A stretch of DNA of 64,000 nt. Origin: Gnetum montanum (taxonomy: Eukaryota; Streptophyta; Gnetopsida; Gnetales; Gnetaceae). Positions within the stretch are counted from its first letter, which is position 1, and every line of letters begins with the position of its first letter. The notes under the pieces are model-generated. The model worked only from the letters and a program-made list of their open reading frames with translations, was not told the DNA's origin and did not search any database. This document shows positions 10,381-20,589 of this stretch, one piece after another. The stretch covers positions 904,123-968,122 of the forward strand of contig MNCI01025409.1 in assembly GCA_015680685.1 (NCBI GenBank). The letters run 5' to 3'. The translations under genes were made by a program, and so were the position numbers.

Positions 10381-13302
10381 AATGAGTTCGAATTTTTTGG
10401 AGCAAAGAAATCCGAGGAGGTGATTGTGATTACCTCCAAGCGTAATGAGACCAGCCTATTCTTTAAGTATAGGGAGGTGGAGGAAACCCAGTGTTGGCTC
10501 TATAATGGGGTCCCAACCATGCTGGTCCATAACCTTTAGGAGACTGGGCTTATGGACCTAGTTTTGGTGGTTAACCTGAGTGTCCCACCTATTGAGATGC
10601 TTTCCCTAGCTGACTCCTTCTCTAAAAAGGTAGACCGCTTCCGCACATGTGTTAATTGTGTGCACGTGGTACTTAATGTCAACGATCAATTATTCATGGA
10701 TCTTTTCGGTGTCCCCTCTGATGGTCTCCCCATGGGAGAAAAATCCAAGAAAGATGCACACAATTAGGAGGACATTGAGAAGTGGCTAGGGGGTGCCAAG
10801 GACCGAAAGGGGATTTACATTGAGAAAGTCAGGCTATGGGTGGCCAAAACGGTTTACCCTATCTTCTGTGCTCGTTCCTTCCCCAAGCTGCTATCCCAAG
10901 GAAAAATCATTGGGATTGAGCAGGCTTGGATAATGATGGATGTCATGGAAGAAGGGACCCATTACAATTGGGCCAAGAATCTTTGCAGAGGCATGCAAGC
11001 TGAAATGGTCAAGCTTCACGGGAAGCTTGAATCCCATTTCAACGTGCACCATGCCTTTTTCATAGCCTACCTACAGTGTTTTGCAAAATTGTTGATAGTC
11101 CGCGATAATGGGGTTTGGGTACTACAAGATCATAGGCAGATCTTCAAACTGTGGATCTGCCAAGTCTTCTGTATCACCCGATCTCAGGACCCCCTAGAAG
11201 CTATTGGGGAGTCGTTCTCAATGATGACCAGGGATCGGGTGGCATGCAACTTTCGGGCCAAAGACAGCGTGGGCGAGGCACCCCCCCCCCCCCCCCCCCC
11301 CCCCATTACCATCGGTAGTGTGACAAGGGGTGAACGCCTCATTACAAAGATAGTGTTGACCAAGCTACAACACAAGAGGTCCTGCCCTGCCAACGAGACC
11401 CCCCATACTAATGAAGAGAGGGGAAAGAAGCTGCAATTCAAGATTTAGAGTGTAGCCTCTAATTGGTAAGTACTCACTTCTCTTTTTTTTGTTTTTATTT
11501 ATTTTTTGGCTAATTCTTGCTACTCTGTGTTACGCTAGGTAGCGTAGCACAATGTAGCATATGCTTCAGGTTAATATAGTTCACTTACTGTGACTATGCT
11601 TTATCAATGGAGGAAGAAGAAGAAGAAGAGGGAGAAGAGGTGGTGGCCCCTACAACAGGGATGACCAATGAAAATGAGGAGGCCCCGTCTATAGAGGAGT
11701 AGGCCCCTATCGAAGAAGAAGGGGCCCCTGCTACAGAAGAAAGTGCCTCAACTGGTGAGGAGTAGGTCTCTGCTGATGAAGAGGAGGAGGAGGAGGAGGC
11801 CCCTATTGATGAAGAAAGGGGCTCAGCCAATGACGAAGAGGCTCCTGGCAACCAGGATGAGGACTTTGCTAACGACCCTTTCGTAGAGAGCAGCTCAGTG
11901 CCAGAGGGGCACATGAGCATCGAGGATGCTGCTACATTATTGTGTTAGTTAGAAGGAGAGGGGCTTCATTTGCATGCTAGTGAGTTTGATTACATATTTG
12001 AGAATGTGCTATCACCCCTAAGGGTTTGCTGGGTAGGAGCTTTACACTGTCATTTATGCTATTCATTAGCCCTATTATGGTTCTCTCCATTTTAACTAAC
12101 ATGTTTTACCATGCAGGTGATACCACTGTTGACACCTCTGGCCCATCCTTGATCTGCTTGTGACCATGGACTGAAACCCATGATAAATTTACTTTCATGG
12201 AAGGGGTGGTCAATGACATGATTGACCGTGTAAGGTAGGTCAACCCGAAAGTGGGTAGGCTAATGTGCTATGCTAGACTCTATATTGTTGTTGCATTCAC
12301 TATGCCTCTGTGACTAATACATTTTTTATTACACGTGGTTGGCAGCTTCTCATCTCAAGTGGGACCCTAAGCTGGTGGTTAAAGTCAATGCTAAGCCTGC
12401 ATTTCCACTAGAGGTAACTAAAGTACCTCGTCACGTATACGATGAGGCAAGCCAATGTGCCTTGTACTCGACATGATCTTTCTAGGAATGCAGGCGTGTG
12501 AACGAAGACCTTTGGAAATGGGTCCAAAGGCTTGAGAAGGAGAAGGCCAACCTGACCGCTAAGGTAGGAGATCTCCATTCCAGGAACAAATTCCTATTAG
12601 CCTGAGACACCAATGATGGCAGTTGGCGCACAGTCGTCATTGACTATGCAAGATATTGGACGGTCGTGCGGCACAACAATGAGGCCACCCGTGAGATAAT
12701 AGAATAGTGCATGTAAATGGACCATTTAGCCCAGAAGAACCAAGACTAGAAAGATTATAGCACCAAGGTTTACAATGGGGGGAAGGCATAGAAAAACCAT
12801 AAGCATATGTATAAGCTAGAACGTGCCACCTATCCTAAACAATACAAGGATGCCTCAATCAAGTTACATACTCACTAGGTATTCCTTGATATTATTGGCA
12901 CTTCTGGAGCTTACGATAGGTTCATGCAATAGGTAATAGTGAGTGAGTCCCTCAAAAGGGAAGTGACCTTTCCTACAGGTGACACCACCATTGCTGCCTT
13001 TTCTCCTGGAACCCCAAGATGGACATCCATAGAGAAGGAGAAAGTTCCTACAAGCACTAATTTAGGTGAAAAGAATTGGGCTGACATCACGGAAGAGGAG
13101 ATCTTACGATGCCTGGTGGCAGGTCTAGATTAGATACCCCCTAAAATAGTTCCAGGGCTGTCTCAAGTCATTCATCCTTCAGCGTAGCGACAATTTATTT
13201 TGTTGGACTCTTTATTGCAACTTTAGATGACTAATCCATTTTTTTATGGTGCAGGATCCAGGTGAAAACATGAGGCCTAATGAAGCAAGGAACGATGGAT
13301 AG
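10381..13302 (+). pseudogene. Antisense multi-exon gene of Tat-like copy B (decayed)
   Basis: Five exon blocks are visible. E2 is about 10381-11465, ending at a perfect GTAAGT donor. Glu-rich E3 starts about 11613. E4 is 12117-12254 (acceptor ATGCAG). E5 runs from 12346 (acceptor GGCAG) to about 13140. E6 is 13255-13302 (acceptor GTGCAG, stop TAG). E2 has an N-terminal part (FFKYREVEETQCW, LFMDLFGVPSDG) and a helical part (EQAWIMMDVMEEG, HHAFFIAYLQCFAKLL). By pattern I compare these with the plant 'putative transposon protein' domain (PF20167 type) seen in retroelement accessory ORFs. That is a recollection of the family, not a search result. E5 is coiled-coil-like. In-frame stops are mostly TAG. 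A first exon matching that at 1094 is missing, because the LTR ends just upstream. Confidence 0.65.
11281..11304 (+). repeat. C24 homopolymer inside exon 2 of the copy B antisense gene
   Basis: Twenty-four C bases encode a run of eight Pro. Copy A has only six C at the matching place (about 2023), so the tract expanded here. It is also prone to sequencing error. Confidence 0.9.
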
Positions 13303-13490
13303 GGCGAAGGTTCATAGCGTAATAGCTAACCATTTTATTTGAATTCAAAGAATGTTACAAACATTATTAATTTATGAAAGAAAAATTGAACAAAGAAATT
13401 TATTTTGCTCATGTGTTATGTGTTGTATTCATTTTTATTTCATTTCATTCTCTTTTTATTTATGAATTGAATTCGTTAGGAATATCTCAT

Positions 13491-13885
13491 TTTAGTTTTA
13501 GGCCATTTCAGACTGTAATGATAGTTTAAGGCCATTTTGGGCCATCGCTAATTTTAGGCCATTTTGGGCCATGTGTAGTTTTAGGCCATTTCGAGCCGTG
13601 GCTAGTTTTAGGTTATTTTAGGCCATTCATAGTTTTAGGCCATTTTGGGCCATGTGTAGTTTTAGGCCATTTTGGGCCATGTGTAGTTTTAGGCCATTTT
13701 GGGCCATGGCTAATTTTAGGCCATTTCAGGCCGTGTAGTTTTAGGCCATTTTGAGTCATGTGTAGTTTTAGGCCATTTCGGGCCATGGCTAGTTTTAGGT
13801 CATTTCGGGCCATTGCGATTTTTAGGCCATTTCGGGCCGTGGGATGATGGTAAGGGAAACTTTTGCTAGTTTTCGGCCTTAGCGG
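13491..13885. repeat. TAGTTTTAGGCC tandem array, copy B (about 14 units)
   Basis: Units of mostly 24-27 bases read TAGTTTTAGGCCATTT then (T/C)GGGCC and a short spacer such as ATGTG or ATGGC. Because the common unit is 27 bases, the minus strand stays open and would encode a repetitive NGLKLHMA / GPKWPKT peptide (about 13613-13921). It lies between the convergent antisense gene and gag-PR. Short AT-rich DNA (13303-13490) precedes it. Confidence 0.9.
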
Positions 13886-14048
13886 GCCGTGGCATAATGC
13901 AAACCAAGGACATGTGAACAATTTAAAGATTAAGTTAGATACTTAGCATAAATGGGTAGATGTGAAGCACATAGGGAATAAATGTATAATCGGCGTTAAT
14001 TGGGTAAGGAGCAGTGGAGTTGTTACGCTACACAAGTAACAATCATTC

Positions 14049-17000
14049 TCATAACCGCTTTTCAACCCATCGTGGGCTTGGCGACATGTAAGGCCGAGAG
14101 GCTTTGTTGCGGTATTCTTCTACGTCATCATCTATCGCTTGAAAAGGCAACTCGGCCCACACAGTTTTATTTTCTGAGCCTGCATCTTGGGCTAGCTCTT
14201 TTGTCAAAAAATTAGTATGAACAAAAATAGGTGTCTTATTCTCAGAGGTTATGACCTCTGAACCTTGCTCCATATCTAAGTTATTTATTGCCTGGGTTGT
14301 CACTTCATCACCATGAATCACCACCTCCCTTCTTGCGTAAGGTAGATGGTTTTCCTAATGTATGGGTGAAGAGATGGCCCTGAGTTCAGCTAACCATGAT
14401 CTCCCCAAGATTAGGTTAAACCCAGGCATCTCTTCCACCACGATAAAAATCACAGTTGTGGGGAATTGGTCCCCTGCCACAAAGTCAATATGGACAGTGC
14501 CTTTCACCACTACCTATACCCTGTTGAATGACTTCAGACATGACGTTATTGTGGGTTTGATTTAGTCTACCAAACCTAGTTTGTCCACTATGGGGAATGG
14601 GATGATGTTTTTAGCAGCCCTGTCATCAACTTGTACTCTTTGAATCTTATGTTGGCCGACCCGAATTGTCATGAATACGGGTGCTGTCGTCACTTGACCC
14701 TTTTCAGGATCTTCCTTAATGGACTCATCACAGAATGTTAATTGGGAAGGCTGCAATTCTTTGGACATAGAAGAAAGCATGACTGAATGGATTGCTTTCT
14801 CCTCTATCAGCATGTTCTTGTCAACTAGTATGGACGTTAACATGTGAACCAAAGCCTCGTGGTGTGTGGTGGAAGTCATTACCAGGTCATACAGGCTCAA
14901 CGTTATGTTCTTTTATTTTAGAGCATATTTTACTTGAGTAAGAGTTCTTAGGAGGTCCTGTCCACCTTCCTATTATTTACCATCATTCTCCTCCTCCATT
15001 CATCCTAGAAGACGAATTTCCCAAGGAGGAGTAGTTTCGAGTTTAGGGCTAGACCCTTTCAGGTGAGGTGGCGATGATCGTGAGTGTGTAGTGATGTTAA
15101 CTTTTGGTGACGAGGCATGTGTAGATACAGAGGATGAAGGAGTAGGCTTGGAAGGACCTAGGGTAGTATGTTTCGTAGTCATTTCACCTATCAAATGCTC
15201 TTTCTGTTTCCTTGAACGAGAAGTCTGTGATGCCATCTTATGTTGGTTTTGTGGGATGGGGGCAATTGAGTGGTTTGGCCCCCTAATGATGAATGGTGTT
15301 TGTGGAATTAGTGCTGGCAGTGGTGTAGTTTTGACTACAAAGGGTGTGGGGGTGGATGTCCAAGGAGTAACCTTAAGAACAAATGGTTGTTGTGGTGTCT
15401 TTGTTACTGCTATTAGTGTTTCTATGCTACGTTGAGGTACACGAACCACAAACGGCAGCTACGGTGGTTTCGGATTACTGTCTATACCAATCGTGTTGAT
15501 GATGTACCCCACATCATTAACATTGAGGGGGTTCTTGTAAACATGCATGGATTGATTTTCAGGGTAGACGGGGTTGCTTTCATCCAGCACCAACTTCCCC
15601 TGATCAATCATCTGTTGAATGTCATCTTTTAAGGACATACAGTAATCCGTGTCGTGACCACAAAGTTGGTGGTAGTCACAGAACCGCTCCAACCTGAAGT
15701 TCTTAGGAACTAGAGGCTCATTGGGCATAGCCAAGGAGGGGTTCCTAAGGAGTTTGCAATACCACTGATGTTTTTTGATCACTTCCTCTAACATCCACTT
15801 ATGTTGAATGTACCCTACCCCTAGCAATTTATTTAGAAGTTCTGAAGGCTTAACAGGTAGCGGGATGTACTTGGAGCAATCTTTACGCTTGAAGTTGGGT
15901 TTAGGCGGGGTGGGTGCCTTCGGTGTTGATGTGGAGGGTTGAGCAGTGTTGCTTGGGCTAGGTGTGGGTTAGTTGGTGTTGTGGCCACTTTCTTGTTATT
16001 GTTGTTATTGGGCTTGGCCTTGTTCAACACGGCGGCCATCGTGGCCATTGCATCCTTGCCCTTCTCTTTGTCCTTTTTAGTATGTGCATTTTTATATGCA
16101 ACATAGGCTGGGTCCTTACTAGCTTCAGCCACATCTTGAATGCTTTTTATCTATGCAAAAGGTTGACTGAGGGAGCACGGGGCTAGGTAATATAGCTTGG
16201 ATTTTATGAAGTCATTCACTTCCCCCTTGAAGATGGCCAACAAGTGAGCCTCCATGATAGGCTCATGGATCTCATTCAAGGTAGTGCTCCACCGCTGTAT
16301 AAACCTCTGCACTGACTCTAGTGGGTCTTGCTTAACTCCAATTAATAGATCCAGCGTGACTTTGGGCTTCAAGTTATACTTGAAGTGGGTCATGAACTGA
16401 GTCAACAACTCCTCCAATTTTGAGATGGAGATGCGTAGAAGTGCATGGTACTAGTCTAAAGCTTTGCCTGTCAAAGACATTGCAAAGATATGAATAATGA
16501 TGTGTAGCCATTGTTGCAGCAACAAAGATTCAGATCTAAATGTGACAAAATGTGCTTTAGGGTTTCCCTCCCCATTGTATTTTGTAAATTGGGGAAGCAA
16601 CATCCCAAGGGGTAATGTAAGCATAGGAATCGCTAGGCTAATGGGGTCATCATGGTAGAAATCCATGATCTGCACCATATTAGAACTGGCAGCTTTGAGG
16701 CATCTAACCTTCTCAGTAAGGGTCTGGATAAGTTGAAATGCTTGATCCAGATCCGGAGCTGATGCAGATAGCTGTGGGGTTGCGAGGGTAACCATCGTTT
16801 GTGGTTTAGCGAGGGTAGCAGCTTGGCTTATAGGGGGCACCGTTGGGGTTGCCCTTGCGAAGGGTGCTACTTATGCGGTCCACCACCTAGTGGGTGGTGC
16901 TTCTAGAGTAGTGGCTGTTGATGGTGCTGTGGGGTTGGTCATTTGCATGACTGATGGGATGGGCCACAGTCCTGCACTTGGTTGCGATGCTTGCAAGACT

Positions 17001-17851
17001 TGGTATATTTGGTGGTAAGGGTGCTGTGACATTTGGTGGGGTTGCGAGGCAGGGAGTGAAGTGGCTGGGGTCCATCACATGGTTGGGGTTGTACCTACCG
17101 TTGATGATCGAATAGATGTAGACGACAAGATAGGGGCAGAGGCTCCAGGTAGCTATGAAGTAGAAGCGGTGTGTATGTAGGGCAACGTGGGTGTAACCAG
17201 TGCTTGGTATGAGGATGAGATGGAATGGGGGGGAAGAGTTCCTAGGTACGAAACTGAAGGAGGTGCCTGCTGATACGCTGAGGATGCGGGATGGTTGCCC
17301 ATGGTGCATGAAAGTGTAGATTGAGACGGATTTGTGGTAATCACAACGGGAGCCATCGCGAAAAGGGGGTTTGACCTAAAGTCCGTGGCATAAGGGATTG
17401 TCACAGGGTAAGTTTGGCCACCCCCCTTGAACTGGGAGTCCAGATCTTCCTACCCACCCTAGAATGCTTCATTGCAATGGGATACCATGTCCCACTCCCT
17501 AGGCCTACTAACTTATAGCAGCTAATTGAAGATCCATTGATACGTCTCCGTCAGGGGGATGGCAATGTCGTGGTTAGGGACAAACTCCCTCCCATTCCAA
17601 TAAAGGAACTCGAAATTACGTTTATGCTCGAGTTCTTGGCGATCTAGGGGCAAATCTGCCTGGACCTTTGCGCAGATAAAGTCGTAACGCTCTCAATCTT
17701 GTGCCAAGAACTTGGGTGACAAGTGTCAAATCCTAAGGGATTGGCATGGTGCCAACACCAAGCTAAGTGGCCACTCAGCATCCATGGTGCTTTGGGCTAA
17801 GAAAGGAGCCTCAAGGCTCGAGGTGGAAACAACAATTGTTGTCGAAATCAT
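14049..17851 (-). pseudogene. gag-pro: Tat-like Ty3/gypsy gag-protease, copy B
   Basis: The frame opens at the ATG at 17851 (related to the start at 8240) and stays in one phase to about 15835. There a frameshift moves it to the phase used down to about 14049. Order: Pro/Thr-rich N-terminal third; capsid core at 16700-16160 (FTKYNGEGNP, SLTGKALD, FIQRWSTTLNE); basic linker near 16050; Tat-type finger near 15675-15635 (FCDYHQLCGHDTDYC, then DDIQQMIDQG), better preserved than in copy A; protease near 14620, reading VDDRAAKNIIPF, so the active-site Gly is Arg. The tail (VIHGDEVTTQ) lies around 14320. As in copy A, no RT or integrase follows. With copy A it shows that gag-PR without pol is the family structure and not a one-off deletion. 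Confidence 0.85.
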
Positions 17852-18383
17852 CTTGCATAGTGAAAAAGGGAAAATCACAAACTAGGAAACATGGAAATCA
17901 AGAGGAGATTAGAGGCTTTTTGTCTTTCCAGATTCCAAAGGAACTGTCGTCACGACCAAAGGAACCTGCCAAATATGTAGCAACTGAAAATGTCAGTGGC
18001 TGGAACACCAAGAGGTTGCCGAGCGAACAGTTTAACCCCAGATCCGTGTGAGGGCCGTGTTGGAGAAAAATAGAAGCAGGGCACCTTGAACGGTCTGGTC
18101 GATTAGACAGGGACTTAGTCGGTGTATCCAAACCTTATGTAAACATTGTTTCGAAGGTGATACATGCAAGGTGAATCAATGATCAATAAATGCGAAATGG
18201 AGAAAATAATACAACACAACGATAATATCAAAGAAATATTGGAACAAACTTGGGTAAGAAAATGCACCACCTCAAGGTCGCAGATTCGATTCTTTGCCTT
18301 ATTTGAAAGGTGTACAGCAAGCTATGCAATGTCAAAGATGCACTACTTACTCAAAGGTAACTAAAATGCTCAAGAAAAATGCC
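17852..18383 (-). other. 5' leader / U5 region of copy B
   Basis: This is noncoding and homologous to 8327-9100 of copy A, but has only one unit of the ~120-bp repeat (near 17916). It carries the same GGTCGATTAGACAGGGACTTA-type block near 18097. No primer-binding site could be assigned. Confidence 0.5.
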
Positions 18384-18560
18384 AACTATGCCTTCTAAAA
18401 GCCAACTTAAAAGCCAACTATAGTAAGAAGCCAATTTTGTTTTCTAAGAAGCCAATCAAGAAGTTGACTAGCCAATGCAAAAAAAAAATCCAACAAGCCA
18501 ACTGCTCTTGTTAATGTAAAAATGAAAACTCTTTGAATGAAAAGCCAACCCTTTGACAAT
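18384..18560. repeat. AAGCCAACT short repeats near the transcription start of copy B
   Basis: The nonamer AAGCCAACT or a close variant occurs about seven times, irregularly spaced, just downstream of the minus-strand TATA box. It is weak or absent at the matching place in copy A (about 9330-9410). Confidence 0.6.
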
Positions 18561-19722
18561 TGTTTGTTAGGCTATTTATAGGGCCAAGAGCAGGTGAGAA
18601 ATGGTTCTTAGATGCCATGTGTTCTAGACCCCACAAGATGCTAATGTGCCCATATCGTGTAGGTGTGCAATGCTAGACGTGAACTTAGCTACGCTGTGAC
18701 TATACCTTCGGGACTGCATGTGCCGAGATCAGTGTGCTAACAATGCAAACGAAAATGGAGCTTACGCTTCAGGACTACGTCTTACCTATGCTTATGAGCA
18801 GGGTCAGGTATAGGAACAATGTTTTGGGAGCTAACCAAGGGGTATGCAAAATGAAGTAACATTGCTGATTCTGCCAAGGAGATGCTAGAGTGAGTGAGAT
18901 TGCTATCAACAAGTTATAGAACTACCCGGAGATATCTTGATGCTTTTGTACTAGTGTTGTGTTACTCACACTAGTCGAGTACATTGGCGTAGCATAAGTG
19001 GCTACTTACTACGCTGTGCTACGCTATGCAGTGTAGCATAGTGTAGTCACTGGTCTTACTTGAAACTTGTGTTGGATTTGAAAGCATTTTCTTGAGGCTT
19101 AGTCATGCTAACAATTGCAAATTTTTTCCTTTATGTTGGGAAGCCTTTGAACTTGCTAAACTTATGTTTGAAACACCCTTGCTACTTTTTCGTTGTTGCT
19201 ATGTTGCACTACGCTATGTAGCATAGCACAGCGTAGCAGTCAGCGTATCCTACTTTTTCATTTAATCTATCATTTTCTGGCAAGAAACTTTGCTCAAAGC
19301 CTGGGGCTAAACAGGGAAACCGATTTTGGAGGCCAGAGTATTTGCTGAGTGAAATTTTCTTATTAGGATCACTTGGCAAGTCAGGCCTTTCTACTCTACC
19401 TTTTCTACGTTGTGCATACTACATAGTGTAGCACCTTGTGTTGATTAAATTTTGATTTGTTTTGCAATCATTTCGTTAATTCGCACTTGAACGCTTGAGC
19501 AACTGTCTTTTGAGGCTTGCTATGCTACATAGTGTAGCAAACTTCTTTACTAGAAAACTTGCCAAACTACTTTGCTTATCCCAAACACCTTCAGCAACTC
19601 CCAGCATAGTTTCTTAGTAGACTGTCAGCTAGGTAAATTGTCTAGGTAGGCAGGTCAGAGAGTCCATCGAGCCTGTCAGCTCTAGAGATAGAAAACTTGC
19701 CAAACTGGACAATTTAACCTCA
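18540..19722 (-). mobile_element. 5' LTR (U3-R) of Tat-like copy B
   Basis: It aligns by eye with 9361-10317. It contains GTAGC/GCTAC hairpins near 19010, 19199, 19400 and 19520, and ends with GAAAACTTGCCAAACTGG shortly before the boundary at 19722. Beyond 19722 the sequence changes to AGACATCT-rich DNA, so this is the right edge of the tandem. The matching left edge lies outside the window, so no target duplication can be checked. Confidence 0.6.
18573..18580 (-). promoter_or_regulatory. LTR TATA box of copy B
   Basis: The minus strand reads CCCTATAAATAGCC, matching the position and orientation of the box at 9421. Confidence 0.65.
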
Positions 19723-20560
19723 ATGCCTACATTTTCCTACTGAACTATCATGATGCTACACTCGTGAAAGTTCTTGCCTAAATTCCAAGACCCTATTGAG
19801 GTATGAGGGTCCTGAAATTTTATGGTGTTTCAATATTGAGTAAGATGTCTCATGCAAGATCTCTTGGGAATGACAACTTAACCTAGAAGGAGACATCTTG
19901 GCCTAGAGGATATGTCTTCAAAAAATAGTAGATGTCCTTCCTAAGAGTTGGATGGACATAGATACATCTTGTTGAGGTCAAAGATAACCCAAACAACCAA
20001 GGAAACTTCTAAAAACACTTGTGCCAATTTTGAAAATAATCAAAGCAAGATGGAAAAGGATGGAAACAACTAAGGAGAAGGTGAGAAGACTTGGGAAACA
20101 TCTAAAGAAGCTCAAAATGAGCTGAGGCAAGGTTTCTAAGTTTCTTGTCTTTAAATTTTCCATTAACATTGATGTAATTCATCATTCTTGCTATAGAGAC
20201 ACATCACATAAACCAAGATCAAGAGAAAGAGCTCTTGAGGATAGAAGAGCTTGTGAGAGGAAATTGAGTGAGAGGTAAGGGAGATCACTTGAGAGAGGTT
20301 GAGAGAATCCCTTATAAGTGTCTTGTCTTGAGCTTTTTCTCCATGATGAGAAATTAAGGATTAAGAGGGGGCAAGTGTGACCTCTAAGATCCTTGGAAGA
20401 GTTGTGAATTGAGATTGGCTCTTCATCTTTGATGTATTATCTTTATATTTTGATATTTTTTTTAATATAATGGAGATTTTCTTCATTTCATTATCTTTTT
20501 TTTTCTAAGCTAGATCTACTTAGAAGTTGTGAATTAGGTCCTACTAGGATCTATTGAAGT
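19723..20560 (+). mobile_element. LTR-like fragment with AGACATCT/AGATGTCT motifs
   Basis: No ORF is credible here. At 19840-19975 there are about seven AGATGTCT/AGACATCT variants. GAGACATCT...GGATATGTCT followed by CAAAGATAAC also occurs at 63900-63990, so the two stretches belong to one repeat family. The right part (20190-20560) has the look of an LTR downstream region. No LTR ends, PBS or TSD were found. Confidence 0.35.
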
Positions 20561-20589
20561 GTCATCCCTACACCATACCTTCCACATTA

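Noticed and set aside
13491-13885. CRISPR-like array
   Set aside because: Units are nearly contiguous with 2-6 base spacers, in plant DNA. This is a simple tandem repeat.
13613-13921. Independent minus-strand gene of repeated NGLKLHMA/GPKWPKT peptides
   Set aside because: It is a translation of the 27-base array. There is no independent start context, so it is reported only as part of the array.
15091-15435. Plus-strand ORF of 114 codons
   Set aside because: It is the reverse of the Tat-like gag-PR linker in copy B, and the composition follows the gag codons.
18268-18310. tRNA-like sequence (GCAGATTCGATTC, T-loop-like)
   Set aside because: No acceptor stem or cloverleaf can be formed, and the related place in copy A (9036-9070) does not preserve it.
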